Shown one piece after another: positions 16,791-24,880 of a DNA stretch of 64,000 nt. The first letter of the stretch is position 1, and each line of letters opens with the position of its first letter. The notes beneath the pieces were generated by a model, which made no database searches, was not told the origin of the DNA, and saw only the letters and a list, made by a program, of their open reading frames with translations. A program made the translations under genes and the position numbers. The DNA is from Constrictibacter sp. MBR-5 (GTDB taxonomy: Bacteria; Pseudomonadota; Alphaproteobacteria; JAJUGE01): contig NZ_JBEPTK010000012.1 of assembly GCF_040549485.1 (NCBI RefSeq), positions 62,001 through 126,000 of the forward strand, given 5' to 3'.

Positions 16791-17666
16791 TTAGCGCTCC
16801 CCTGCGCGCTTGAATGCAATCGCGGCCGCGCGGCGTGCGAGGACGCCGGCGACCTTTGTGCGGTATTCGATGGTGCCGCGCTTGTCGTCGATCGGCTTGC
16901 AGGCGGCGCGTGCCGCCGCGTCGAGCTTCTCGAGCGCCGCGTCGTCGAGCTTGCTGCCGATCAGGGCCTTCGCGGCATCCGGCACGATGACCGCCGTCGG
17001 CGCCACGGCGCCCAGGACGACCATGGCGTCGGTGCATGTGCCGCTGCCGTCCAGCGTCACGTTGACGGCGGCGCCGACGACGGCGATGTCCATCTCGGTG
17101 CGCGGGATGAAGCGCAGATAAGCGTCCGCCGCATGGGCCGGCCGCTTCGGCAGCTTGATGGCGATGATCATCTCGTCGCGCGCCAGCGACGTCTTGCCGG
17201 GACCGGTGGCGATGGTCTCGACCGGCGCCTCGCGCTGGCCCTTCGACCCGGCGATGACGCAGGTTGCCCGCGCGGCAATGAGCGCCGGCACGCTGTCCGC
17301 CGCCGGCGAGGCGTTGCACAGGTTGCCGACCAGGCTGGCCCGGCCCTGCACCTGGGTCGAGCCGATCAGCTCCATGCCCTCGACGACGCCCGGCCACGCC
17401 TGCTTCAGCGCTTCGTGCTCGTCGAGAATCGCCCCCGACGTCGCGGCGCCGATGACGAAGCCGCCATTCTCTTCCTTAATCCCGATCAGCCCCGGGATCC
17501 GCTTCGTGTCGACGATCAGATCGGGACGCACGCGGCCCGATCGCAACTGAACGAGAAGGTCGGTCCCGCCGGACAGCAGCTTCGCCGTCCCGGTCGCCCC
17601 CGCCAACGCCGCCACGGCCTCGTCAACCGTCGCGGGCGCTACATATCGCAATCCGTCCATATCCAT
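16791..17666 (-). CDS. Molybdenum hydroxylase FAD-binding subunit
   Basis: The 291-residue medium subunit has the two FAD motifs of the CoxM/XDH family: SGGTDLLVQLR near residue 35 and SLVGNLCNASPAAD near 110. The C-terminal CO-dehydrogenase flavoprotein domain includes TEMDIAVVGAAVNV. It passes electrons to an external acceptor. It is the first gene of the minus-strand operon. In-frame ATGs at 17666 and 17660 cannot be separated. The 172 bp up to the Lrp gene hold no other gene; they should contain the operon promoter. Confidence 0.93.
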   Translation of the reverse strand: MDMDGLRYVAPATVDEAVAALAGATGTAKLLSGGTDLLVQLRSGRVRPDLIVDTKRIPGLIGIKEENGGFVIGAATSGAILDEHEALKQAWPGVVEGMELIGSTQVQGRASLVGNLCNASPAADSVPALIAARATCVIAGSKGQREAPVETIATGPGKTSLARDEMIIAIKLPKRPAHAADAYLRFIPRTEMDIAVVGAAVNVTLDGSGTCTDAMVVLGAVAPTAVIVPDAAKALIGSKLDDAALEKLDAAARAACKPIDDKRGTIEYRTKVAGVLARRAAAIAFKRAGER

Positions 17667-17838
17667 CCCTGGCTTCGTTGGCTGGGCACTGGACGCGGCC
17701 GAGGCCCCGTCGGCGCCCCTGTTGCTGGGTTGGCTCTTCCATCCCCGCGTCTAAGCTTACGTGCTCGCCGGCCCGCGCGCTACCGGGTCCCGAAATGTTT
17801 CCGTACCCGGCCGCGAACACGGCAGCGAGCCGCGGAAA

Positions 17839-18291
17839 TCAGCGCACCGGTACGGCCGTCGTGTACTTGATCGTCTCCATTGCGAAGCGCGAGGTGACGT
17901 TCGTCAGGTGCAACCCTGCGATGAGCTTCTTGTAGAAGCGGTCGTAGGCGGCGATGTCCGGCACGACGACGCGCAGCATGTAGTCGACGTCGCCGGCCAT
18001 CCGGTAGAACTCCACCACCTCGGGCATGGCGCTGACCGCCTCGGCGAACCGTTCCAGCCACTCGCCCGAATGCTCGCCCGTGCTGACGCTGACGAAGACG
18101 GTGACGCCGCTGCCGACGCTGGCCGGGTCGAGCAGCGCCACGCGCTTCAGGATCACCCCCTGCTTCTCCAGCTTCTGGATGCGCTTCCAGCAGGGCGTCG
18201 GCGACAGGCCGACGCGCCCGGCGATCTCGGCCAGCGACAGGCTCGCGTCCTCCTGGATGGCGCGCAGGATCTTGCGGTCGATGTCGTCCAT
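17839..18291 (-). CDS. Lrp/AsnC family transcriptional regulator
   Basis: The 150-residue protein has the N-terminal helix-turn-helix (MDDIDRKILRAIQEDASLSLAEIAGRVGLSPTP starts it) and the C-terminal RAM ligand-binding domain, with GDVDYMLRVVVPD near residue 95. The ATG at 18291 has GGAGAG just upstream; the earlier in-frame start adds 30 non-conserved residues. It is divergent from the siroheme/sulfite reductase operon, with a striking inverted repeat between them, so it is the likely regulator of that operon, probably in response to a sulfur amino acid. The ligand is inferred. Confidence 0.93.
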   Translation of the reverse strand: MDDIDRKILRAIQEDASLSLAEIAGRVGLSPTPCWKRIQKLEKQGVILKRVALLDPASVGSGVTVFVSVSTGEHSGEWLERFAEAVSAMPEVVEFYRMAGDVDYMLRVVVPDIAAYDRFYKKLIAGLHLTNVTSRFAMETIKYTTAVPVR

Positions 18292-18344
18292 CTCTCCGGG
18301 CCCCTTCCCGTAGCGGAAACCGGCCGTCCGATGCGGCCGATCCG

Positions 18345-18397
18345 GAAATATTATGCTTTCTTCTCCATCCATATTGCCCAAGTGAGCAAAATATTTC
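18345..18397. promoter_or_regulatory. Candidate Lrp-type operator, 12-bp inverted repeat
   Basis: GAAATATTATGC (18345-18356) and GCAAAATATTTC (18386-18397) are inverted copies with one mismatch, centred 41 bp apart, about four helical turns. Each half contains AAATATT, itself palindromic, as Lrp dimers prefer. This AT-rich block stands out in very GC-rich DNA and lies between the divergent Lrp/AsnC gene and the cysG-like gene. Spacing by whole turns fits cooperative binding of Lrp dimers. Binding is inferred. Confidence 0.65.
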
Positions 18398-18434
18398 TAC
18401 ATCATTGGCCTTCGAACCCGCTCACGGCATCCCG

Positions 18435-18995
18435 ATGATCCCGATTGCCCTCGATCCGGCCCACCTCTCGATCGCGCTCGTCGGGCGCGGCGACCTCGCC
18501 GTGCGGCGCTTCGGCTCGCTGCGGGCGGGGGGCGCCACCGCGACGACCATCTATTCGGACGCGCCGCGCCCGCTGATGGTCCAGGCGGCGGGTGACCGGC
18601 TGGTGCGGCGGCTGCCGTCCGACGCGGACCTGGCCTCAATCAGCCTGCTCTGGATCGCCGACCTGCCGCCCGACGCCGCGCGCGACCTCGCGGCGCGGGC
18701 GCGGGCGGCCAAGGTCCTGGTCAACGTCGAGGACGATCGGCCGAACTGCGACTTCCACAACGTCGCCCAGGTGCGCCGCGGCAATCTTCTGCTGACCGCC
18801 TCGACCAACGGCGCCAGCCCCGGCCTGGCGTCGATGGTGCGCGAGCAACTGGAACGGACCTACACCGCCGACTGGGCCGAGCGCCTGGAGCGGCTGCGCG
18901 GCCGGCGCGCCGACTGGCGCGCCGAGGGCCGCACGATGGACGAGGTCGGCCGCCGCACGCGGGCCGCCGTCGCCGAGGAGGGCTGGCTGCCATGA
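18435..18995 (+). CDS. Precorrin-2 dehydrogenase (siroheme synthase N-terminal type)
   Basis: The 186-residue protein matches the NAD-dependent dehydrogenase/ferrochelatase half of CysG (Met8-like). It has an N-terminal Rossmann strand (IALVGRGDLAVRRF), VLVNVEDDRPNCDFHNVAQVRRGNLLL and TNGASPGLASMVREQLE. It oxidises precorrin-2 to sirohydrochlorin and may insert iron. The nucleotide loop is GRGDLA rather than the usual GGGxVA. The ATG at 18435 fits family starts better than a TTG at 18405. It overlaps the next gene by 4 bp, so precorrin-2 made by that enzyme is used directly. Confidence 0.88.
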   Translation: MIPIALDPAHLSIALVGRGDLAVRRFGSLRAGGATATTIYSDAPRPLMVQAAGDRLVRRLPSDADLASISLLWIADLPPDAARDLAARARAAKVLVNVEDDRPNCDFHNVAQVRRGNLLLTASTNGASPGLASMVREQLERTYTADWAERLERLRGRRADWRAEGRTMDEVGRRTRAAVAEEGWLP

Positions 18996-19843
18996 GCACC
19001 CCAGCTTCCGGCATCGAGAGTCGCGATTTCGAACCCGGCACCGTCTGGCTGGTCGGTGCCGGACCGGGCGATCCCGGCCTGCTGACGCTGCACGCCCTGC
19101 GGGCGCTGGAGGCGGCGGACGTCATCCTGCACGACGCCCTGGTCTCGCCGGAGATCCTGGCGCTGGCGCGGCCGGCCGCGCAGCTGGAGGCGGTCGGCAA
19201 GCGCGCCGGGCGGCCGAGTGCCGCGCAGCTCCGCATCAACGCGCGGCTGATCGTCCTGGCGCGGCAGGGGCTGCGCGTCGTCCGGCTGAAGGGCGGCGAC
19301 CCGATGCTGTTCGGCCGCGGCGGCGAGGAGGCGCTGGCGCTCGCCGCAGCCGGCATCGCCTTCCGCATCGTGCCCGGTATCAGCGCCGGTGTCGGCGGCC
19401 TCGCCTCCATCGCCTTGCCGGCGACACACCGCGGTGTAGGCCGCTCGATCGCTTTCGCTACCGGCCACGCCACGGCCGAGGGCGATCCCGACTGGCCGGC
19501 GATGGCACGCGCCGCCGACACGCTGGTCCTCTACATGGCGCGCGGCCGGATGGCCGGCATCGCCGCCGGGCTGATGGCCGGCGGCCGGGCGGCGGACGAG
19601 CCGGTCGCCTTCGTCAGCGACGCCACCACACCGCGCCAGCGGGTGCGGATAACCACCCTCGCCGAGGCCGGTGCGGTTGCCGCGGCCATTCCGCCCGAGG
19701 CCGCGACGCTGGTGGTCGTCGGCCGCGTCGTGGCGCTGCGCGACGCCATCGCGCCTTGGCTGCAGACGCCGCCGGCCGGGCGCCTCCCCGTCGCAGCCCC
19801 GGTCGCCGCGCCCATCGTCGCAGCCGTCTCGGGCACCGCCTAG
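18992..19843 (+). CDS. cobA: Uroporphyrinogen-III C-methyltransferase
   Basis: This 283-residue SAM-dependent methyltransferase has both family signatures, VGAGPGDPGLLTLHAL near residue 21 and RLKGGDPMLFGRGGEEA near 98. It methylates uroporphyrinogen III at C2 and C7 to precorrin-2, the entry to siroheme. Together with the preceding gene it replaces the single fused CysG of enteric bacteria. The C-terminal 25 residues are Pro/Ala-rich and dispensable-looking. An 11-bp gap separates it from cysJ. Because CysI requires siroheme, the operon couples cofactor and enzyme synthesis. Confidence 0.93.
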   Translation: MSTPASGIESRDFEPGTVWLVGAGPGDPGLLTLHALRALEAADVILHDALVSPEILALARPAAQLEAVGKRAGRPSAAQLRINARLIVLARQGLRVVRLKGGDPMLFGRGGEEALALAAAGIAFRIVPGISAGVGGLASIALPATHRGVGRSIAFATGHATAEGDPDWPAMARAADTLVLYMARGRMAGIAAGLMAGGRAADEPVAFVSDATTPRQRVRITTLAEAGAVAAAIPPEAATLVVVGRVVALRDAIAPWLQTPPAGRLPVAAPVAAPIVAAVSGTA

Positions 19844-19854
19844 AAGGAAGACGC

Positions 19855-21621
19855 ATGTCCGCCGTCCCCCTCCTCCCCGCGAGCGCGCCCTTCGCCGCCG
19901 ACGAGATCGACGCGCTGAACGGCGTTATCGCCCGTTCGAACCCCGAACAGCGCAGCTGGCTGAGCGGCTTCCTCGCCGGCCTGCAGGCTGCGGGACGACC
20001 GGCAGCGGCCAACGCACCGGCGCCGGCGGCACGGCAGCCGCTCACGATCCTCTACGGTACCGAATCGGGTAACTCGGAAGCGGTGGCCGACGCGGCGAAG
20101 CGCGCCGCCGGCCGGGCCGGCTTCGCCGCACGACTGATCGACATGGCGGACGCTGACCTCGCGTCGCTGAAGGATGCGGGCGCGCTGATGGTAGTCGCCA
20201 GCACCTGGGGCGAGGGCGAGCCGCCGCAGCGCGCCGCCGCCTTCTACGAAGGGCTGCTCGCCGACGATGCACCGCGGCTCGACGGGCTGCGCTTCTCGGT
20301 GCTTGCGCTTGGTGACCGGGCCTATGCGCAGTTCTGCGAGGTCGGCCGCCGCATCGACGATCGGCTGGCCGAGCTCGGGGCGGAGCGGGCGGCGGATCGC
20401 GTCGACTGCGACCTCGACTACGAGACGCCCGCCGAAGCCTGGACGCAGCAGGCACTCCAGGCGCTGCGTCGCGACGACGGCGCGGGTGCCGCGGTCATCC
20501 ACGTCGACTTCGCGCATGCGCCGGCCGCCGAGGCGCCGTCCTGGAGCCGCAGCCGCCCGTTCGAGGCGGAGATCGCCGAGGCGGTGAACCTCAACGGCTC
20601 CGGCTCGAGCAAGCAGACGATCCATCTGGAGCTGTCGCTCGCCGGCTCTGACATCGGCTACGAGCCCGGCGACGCCCTCGCCGTCGTGCCGGAGAACGAT
20701 CCGGCCACCGTCGAGGCGGTGATGGAGGCGGTCGGCCTGGGCGGCGATGACGGCCTGCGCGCCACGCTGCTGGCGGCGCACGACGTCACCACCCTCACCC
20801 GACCCGTGGTCGAGGGCTACGCCGCGCTCACCGGCGACGCGACCATTGCCGGCCTCGCCGACGGGGCCCGCTTCCGCACCTATGCCGAAGGCCGGCAGGT
20901 TCTCGACCTGCTGGCCGAGCGTCCGCACCGGCTGACCGCGGACCAGCTGCGCGGCCTGCTGCGGCCGCTGCCGGCGCGCTCCTACTCAATCGCCTCGAGC
21001 CTGAGACTGGCGCCGGACGAGGCACACCTGCTGGTGGCGCCCGTGCGCTGGAGCAGCCGCGAGCGTGTCCGCCTCGGCGTCGCATCGACCTTCCTCGCCG
21101 ACCGCCGGCGGCCGGGTGACGTGGCGCGCGTCTTCCTGAAGCCGAACCGGCATTTCCGCTTGCCGACCGACTCGGCGACGCCGATCGTCATGATCGGCCC
21201 CGGCACCGGCGTGGCACCCTTCCGCGCCTTCCTGCAGGAGCGCGAGGCCGTGGGCGCCCGGGGCCGCAGCTGGCTGTTCTTCGGCGACCGCAACTTCACC
21301 CACGACTTCCTCTACCAGCTCGACTGGCAGGCTTGGCTGAAGGAGGGCGTGCTGAGCCGCATGGACGTCGCCTTCTCGCGCGACCAGCCGGCGAAGCTCT
21401 ATGTCCAGCACCGCCTGTGGGAGCGCCGGGCCGACCTCTGGGCGTGGCTCCAGGACGGCGCACGCCTCTACGTCTGCGGCGACGAGAAGCAGATGGCGAA
21501 GGACGTCGACGCCATGCTCCGCCGCATCGCCGCCGACCGGGGCGGCCTGGGCGAGGAGGCCGCCGCCGACTTCGTCGCCGGCCTCGCCCGCGACGGCCGC
21601 TATCTCCGCGATGTCTATTGA
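19855..21621 (+). CDS. cysJ: Sulfite reductase flavoprotein (CysJ)
   Basis: The 588-residue diflavin reductase has an N-terminal flavodoxin domain with FMN loop LYGTESGNSEAVADAAK near residue 65, an FAD domain with RSYSIASS, and an NADPH domain with GPGTGVAPFRAFLQER and YVCGDEKQMAKDVD, ending RYLRDVY. It carries electrons from NADPH to the hemoprotein CysI. The ATG at 19855 follows AAGGAAG, which decides the start. Its Ala/Pro-rich linker at about residues 45-62 is typical. All cofactor motifs are intact. Confidence 0.95.
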   Translation: MSAVPLLPASAPFAADEIDALNGVIARSNPEQRSWLSGFLAGLQAAGRPAAANAPAPAARQPLTILYGTESGNSEAVADAAKRAAGRAGFAARLIDMADADLASLKDAGALMVVASTWGEGEPPQRAAAFYEGLLADDAPRLDGLRFSVLALGDRAYAQFCEVGRRIDDRLAELGAERAADRVDCDLDYETPAEAWTQQALQALRRDDGAGAAVIHVDFAHAPAAEAPSWSRSRPFEAEIAEAVNLNGSGSSKQTIHLELSLAGSDIGYEPGDALAVVPENDPATVEAVMEAVGLGGDDGLRATLLAAHDVTTLTRPVVEGYAALTGDATIAGLADGARFRTYAEGRQVLDLLAERPHRLTADQLRGLLRPLPARSYSIASSLRLAPDEAHLLVAPVRWSSRERVRLGVASTFLADRRRPGDVARVFLKPNRHFRLPTDSATPIVMIGPGTGVAPFRAFLQEREAVGARGRSWLFFGDRNFTHDFLYQLDWQAWLKEGVLSRMDVAFSRDQPAKLYVQHRLWERRADLWAWLQDGARLYVCGDEKQMAKDVDAMLRRIAADRGGLGEEAAADFVAGLARDGRYLRDVY

Positions 21622-21641
21622 AACCCATCGGGAACACCGAC

Positions 21642-23378
21642 ATGCCCGACCATTCACCCGCCATCCTGTCGCCGAACGAGCGCATCAAGGGGGCCAGCCG
21701 CCACCTGCGCGGCACCATCGCCGACGGCCTCTCGAACGCCGTCACCGGCGCGCTCGCCGACGACGACACGCAACTCACCAAGTTCCACGGCATCTACCAG
21801 CAGGACGACCGCGACCTGCGGCCTGAGCGGCGGAAGAAAAAGCTGGAACCCGCCTATTCCTTCATGGCGCGCGTGCGCATTCCGGGCGGCGTGCTGAACG
21901 CGGCGCAGTGGCTGACCCTCGACCGGATCGCCGACGCGCAGGCCAATGGCACGATCCGCCTGACGACCCGCCAGGCGGTGCAGTTCCACGGCATCATCAA
22001 GAGCAACCTGCGCGACGCGATCCGGGCGATCGACGCCGGCCTGCTCGACACCATCGCCGCCTGCGGCGATGTCAACCGCAACGTCATGTGCAGCGCCGAC
22101 CCGCGCGCCAGCGGCGCCCATGCGGCGGCCCTGGACCTGGCGCGGGCGCTGAGCACGCACCTGACGCCGCAGACCGGCGCCTATCGCGAGATCTGGCTGG
22201 ACGGCGAGAAGGTCGAGGGCGGCGAGCCGGAGGTCGAGCCGGTCTACGGCGCCACTTATCTGCCGCGCAAGTTCAAGACCGTGGTCGCCGTGCCGCCGGA
22301 CAACGACGTCGACGTCTACGCGCACGACCTCGGTTTCATCGCCATCGTCGAGGATGGCGCGGTCGCCGGCTGGAACGTCACGGTCGGCGGCGGGATGGGC
22401 ATGACCCACGGCGAGCCGCGCACCTTCCCGCGCACCGCCGACCTGCTGGGCTTCTGCACGACCGACCGCGCGACGGCCCTCGCCGAGGCGATCGTCACCG
22501 TGCAGCGCGACTGGGGCGACCGGTCCGACCGCAAGCAGGCGCGGCTGAAATACACGATCGAGCGGCACGGCCTGGAGGCCTTCCGGGCCGAGGTCGAGCG
22601 CCGCGCCGGCTTCGCGCTGGAGGCGCCAAGGCCCTTCGCCTTCGACCGGACGGGTGACCGCTACGGCTGGGCCAAGACGGCCGGCGGCGACTGGAACCTG
22701 ACGCTGTTCGTCGAGAACGGCAGGGTGGCCGACCGGCCGGGCTACGCCCTGCGCAGCGCGCTGCGGATCATCGCCGAGAAGCAGCTCGCGGCCCGGCGCG
22801 GCGCCGACTTCCGCATCACGCCGAACCAGAGCCTGATGATCTGCGGCCTGACGCACCGGGCCAAGGCCGTGGTCGAGGCCACCCTGCGCGCGCACGGCGT
22901 CGGCAACGTGCACAGCGGCCTGCGCCGCAACGCCGTCGCCTGCGTGGCGCTGCCGACCTGCGGCCTCGCCCTGGCGGAGAGCGAGCGCTACCTGCCGTCC
23001 CTGATCGACGCGCTCGACGCGGTGCTCGAGGAGGCGGGCCTGCGCGAGGACGAGATCGTCATCCGCATGAGCGGCTGCCCGAACGGCTGCTCGCGGCCCT
23101 ATCTGGCCGAGATCGGGCTCGTCGGACGCGCGCCCGGCACCTATCACCTCTATCTCGGCGCCGCCTTCGACGGGTCCCGGCTGAACCGGCTCTACCGCCG
23201 CGACCTCGACCATGACGGGATCCTGGCGGCCCTGACGCCGCTGATCCGCGCCTATGCCGCCGACCGCCTATCCGGCGAGCGCTTCGGCGACTTCGTCATC
23301 CGCACCGGCCACGTCGCGCTGACGCTCTCCGGCCGGACCTTCCACGACGATATGTCCGCGGGGGAGCCCGCCGCATGA
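21642..23378 (+). CDS. cysI: Sulfite reductase hemoprotein (CysI)
   Basis: The 578-residue subunit reduces sulfite to sulfide at a coupled siroheme-4Fe4S centre. The four cluster cysteines are present as Cx5C (Cys434, Cys440) and Cx3C (Cys479, Cys483, in GCPNGC). The N-terminal KFHGIYQQDDRD and QAVQFHGI blocks are typical of the family. The ATG at 21642 is 20 bp after cysJ. No cysH (APS/PAPS reductase) or sulfate activation genes are in the window, so sulfite supply is encoded elsewhere or sulfite/sulfonates are used. It overlaps the following gene by 4 bp. Confidence 0.95.
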   Translation: MPDHSPAILSPNERIKGASRHLRGTIADGLSNAVTGALADDDTQLTKFHGIYQQDDRDLRPERRKKKLEPAYSFMARVRIPGGVLNAAQWLTLDRIADAQANGTIRLTTRQAVQFHGIIKSNLRDAIRAIDAGLLDTIAACGDVNRNVMCSADPRASGAHAAALDLARALSTHLTPQTGAYREIWLDGEKVEGGEPEVEPVYGATYLPRKFKTVVAVPPDNDVDVYAHDLGFIAIVEDGAVAGWNVTVGGGMGMTHGEPRTFPRTADLLGFCTTDRATALAEAIVTVQRDWGDRSDRKQARLKYTIERHGLEAFRAEVERRAGFALEAPRPFAFDRTGDRYGWAKTAGGDWNLTLFVENGRVADRPGYALRSALRIIAEKQLAARRGADFRITPNQSLMICGLTHRAKAVVEATLRAHGVGNVHSGLRRNAVACVALPTCGLALAESERYLPSLIDALDAVLEEAGLREDEIVIRMSGCPNGCSRPYLAEIGLVGRAPGTYHLYLGAAFDGSRLNRLYRRDLDHDGILAALTPLIRAYAADRLSGERFGDFVIRTGHVALTLSGRTFHDDMSAGEPAA

Positions 23379-24115
23379 CCGCGCTCGCATCCATCGCAGC
23401 CGTGCCGCAGCGCGAAGCCTTTTCCGGGGCGGGATTCACCGTCCTGCCGCGCCTGTTCGCGCGCGAGGAGATCGGCTGGCTCGCCGACGAGGCGCGGGCG
23501 ATCGGCCTGCTGCACGGCCGGCACGCCGACGGCACCCTGTCGCCGGAGGCGCCGCGCGGCACGGTCTTCGGCCCGCACCGCCACCAGCGCAGCTTCCTCG
23601 ACCTGGCGCTGCATCCGCGGCTGACGGCGCGTGCCGGCTTCGGCGCCGCGGTCCGGCTGCACCAGACGCGCCTCTGGCCGGGCGGCCGCCGCCCCGTGCC
23701 GGCGGGCGTCTGGTGCGACGGCGAGGCCTGGCAGCGCCTCGACGGGCTGGACCCGGCGGGGGCCGTCACCGCCGTCGTGTTCCTGGAGGATGCCGGACCG
23801 GGTGCCGGGCTGTTCGTGTGGGCCGAGGGCACGGCGCCGCGCGACCGGGCGGCACAGGCGACGGCCATTCCGGCATCGCCGATGCTCCTCTCGCTGCCGG
23901 CCGGGTCGGTGGTGCTGATCCGGCCGACGCTGTTCCATGCGGTGGCCGACGGCGCGGCGCACCCGGCGCCGTCACTGTTCTTTGCCGGGCTCGTCCCGGA
24001 CGAGCCGCCGCGCCCGCTCGGCCGCCGGCGCGCGCCCTTCGTCGTCGAACTGCCCGTGGCGGCCCCGCGCAGCGACGACTGCCTGTGGCCGACGCCCTAT
24101 TTCGTCGCCGGCTGA
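23375..24115 (+). CDS. PhyH-like protein with altered iron site
   Basis: This 246-residue protein resembles the phytanoyl-CoA dioxygenase (PhyH) fold: an N-terminal FSGAGFTVLPRLFAREEI block, RLHQTRLWPGG, then the place where WHxD normally supplies two iron ligands. Here it reads VWCDGEAW (Trp113, Cys114, Asp115), so the first histidine seems to be lost, while Asp115 and a distal His188 (LFHAVADG) remain. It overlaps cysI by 4 bp (ATGA), so it is translationally coupled to sulfite reductase. It may be a non-catalytic or differently metallated protein; alignment by eye is not decisive. Confidence 0.6.
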   Translation: MTALASIAAVPQREAFSGAGFTVLPRLFAREEIGWLADEARAIGLLHGRHADGTLSPEAPRGTVFGPHRHQRSFLDLALHPRLTARAGFGAAVRLHQTRLWPGGRRPVPAGVWCDGEAWQRLDGLDPAGAVTAVVFLEDAGPGAGLFVWAEGTAPRDRAAQATAIPASPMLLSLPAGSVVLIRPTLFHAVADGAAHPAPSLFFAGLVPDEPPRPLGRRRAPFVVELPVAAPRSDDCLWPTPYFVAG

Positions 24116-24127
24116 CCCAAAGCCCGC

Positions 24128-24153
24128 CTTATGCCGCGCATAACGAGCATAAG
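24128..24153. promoter_or_regulatory. Inverted repeat CTTATGC-N12-GCATAAG
   Basis: CTTATGC (24128-24134) and GCATAAG (24147-24153) are perfect inverted arms; the spacer contains a further GCATAA. It lies just after the sulfite operon and 60 bp before the GNAT gene. No T-run follows, so it is more likely an operator than a terminator. A GCATAA-based palindrome recurs in the LysR/MFS intergenic region near 26.1 kb. Confidence 0.45.
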
Positions 24154-24213
24154 ATTCCGTTCTGATGCCGACCGCCGCATCATCCGCCTCGCACCACAGA
24201 CGAGGCCTCTTCG

Positions 24214-24756
24214 ATGAACGCCGTTACCGACATCGCCGAGATCGTGCTCCGCCCGAGCACGCCAGCGGACATCGCGGCGATCACCGCGATCTACGGCCGC
24301 GAGGTGCGGGAGGGCCGGAGTTCGTTCGAACTGGACGCGCCCGACGAAGCGGAGATGGCGGCGCGGCGCGAGCGCCTGGTGTCGGCGGGCTATCCCTATC
24401 TGGTCGCTACCGTGGGCGGCGTGGTCGCCGGCTACGCCTATGCCGGCGCCTACCGGCCGCGCCCCGCCTATGCGGGCACGGTCGAGAATTCCATCTACGT
24501 GCACCGCGCCTTCCACGGCCGCGGCATCGGCCGCCTGCTGCTGCGCCGCCTGATCGCCGAGGCCGAAGCCGGCGGCTTCCGCCAGATGGTGGCGGTCATC
24601 GGCGATTCCGCCAACCGCGCCTCCATCGCGCTCCACGTCAGCCAGGGCTTCGAGCCGGTCGGCACGCTGCGCTCGGTCGGCTGGAAACACGGCGTCTGGC
24701 TCGACTCGGTCCTGATGCAGCGCCCCCTCGGCCCCGGCGACACCGCGCCGCGCTGA
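24214..24756 (+). CDS. GNAT N-acetyltransferase, phosphinothricin acetyltransferase-like
   Basis: The 180-residue protein has the acetyl-CoA binding motif in RAFHGRGIGRLLLRRLI and the PAT/Bar-type signature IYGREVREGRSSFELDAPDEAEM and YRPRPAYAGTVENSIYV, ending with GFEPVGTLRSVGWKHGVWLD. Members acetylate phosphinothricin, methionine sulfone or methionine sulfoximine. Being just downstream of the sulfite operon, a sulfur-containing amino acid analogue is a reasonable guess, but this is inference. The start is preceded by GAGGCCTCTTCG without an ideal ribosome site. Confidence 0.87.
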   Translation: MNAVTDIAEIVLRPSTPADIAAITAIYGREVREGRSSFELDAPDEAEMAARRERLVSAGYPYLVATVGGVVAGYAYAGAYRPRPAYAGTVENSIYVHRAFHGRGIGRLLLRRLIAEAEAGGFRQMVAVIGDSANRASIALHVSQGFEPVGTLRSVGWKHGVWLDSVLMQRPLGPGDTAPR

Positions 24757-24807
24757 GCGGCTTCAAACCCCGCCCCCACCGCCTATATCCCGGCCATCGC
24801 CGCCTCC

Positions 24808-24860
24808 GTGAGGACGACCTCACCCGCGTCAAAGGGGGCATCGGCGGGGACGGCCCTGCC
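24808..24860 (+). promoter_or_regulatory. Guanidine-II (mini-ykkC) riboswitch
   Basis: Two small hairpins with ACGR tetraloops lie just before sugE. The first (24808-24823) is GTGAGG-ACGA-CCTCAC, a perfect six-pair stem. The second (24843-24860) is GGCGGGG-ACGG-CCCTGCC, a seven-pair stem with one G-U pair. A 19-nt linker separates them. Paired hairpins with ACGR loops define the guanidine-II class, which binds one guanidinium per loop and usually frees the ribosome binding site. The downstream SugE/Gdx exporter is the classic regulated gene. Structure and context agree closely. Confidence 0.88.
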
Positions 24861-24880
24861 TTCGGACATCGGGGTCCGCA

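Noticed and set aside
13748-17666. Carbon monoxide dehydrogenase (CoxMSL)
   Set aside because: Subunit set and order are similar, but the large subunit has AYRAPGAP in place of the AYRCSFR loop that marks CODH form I.
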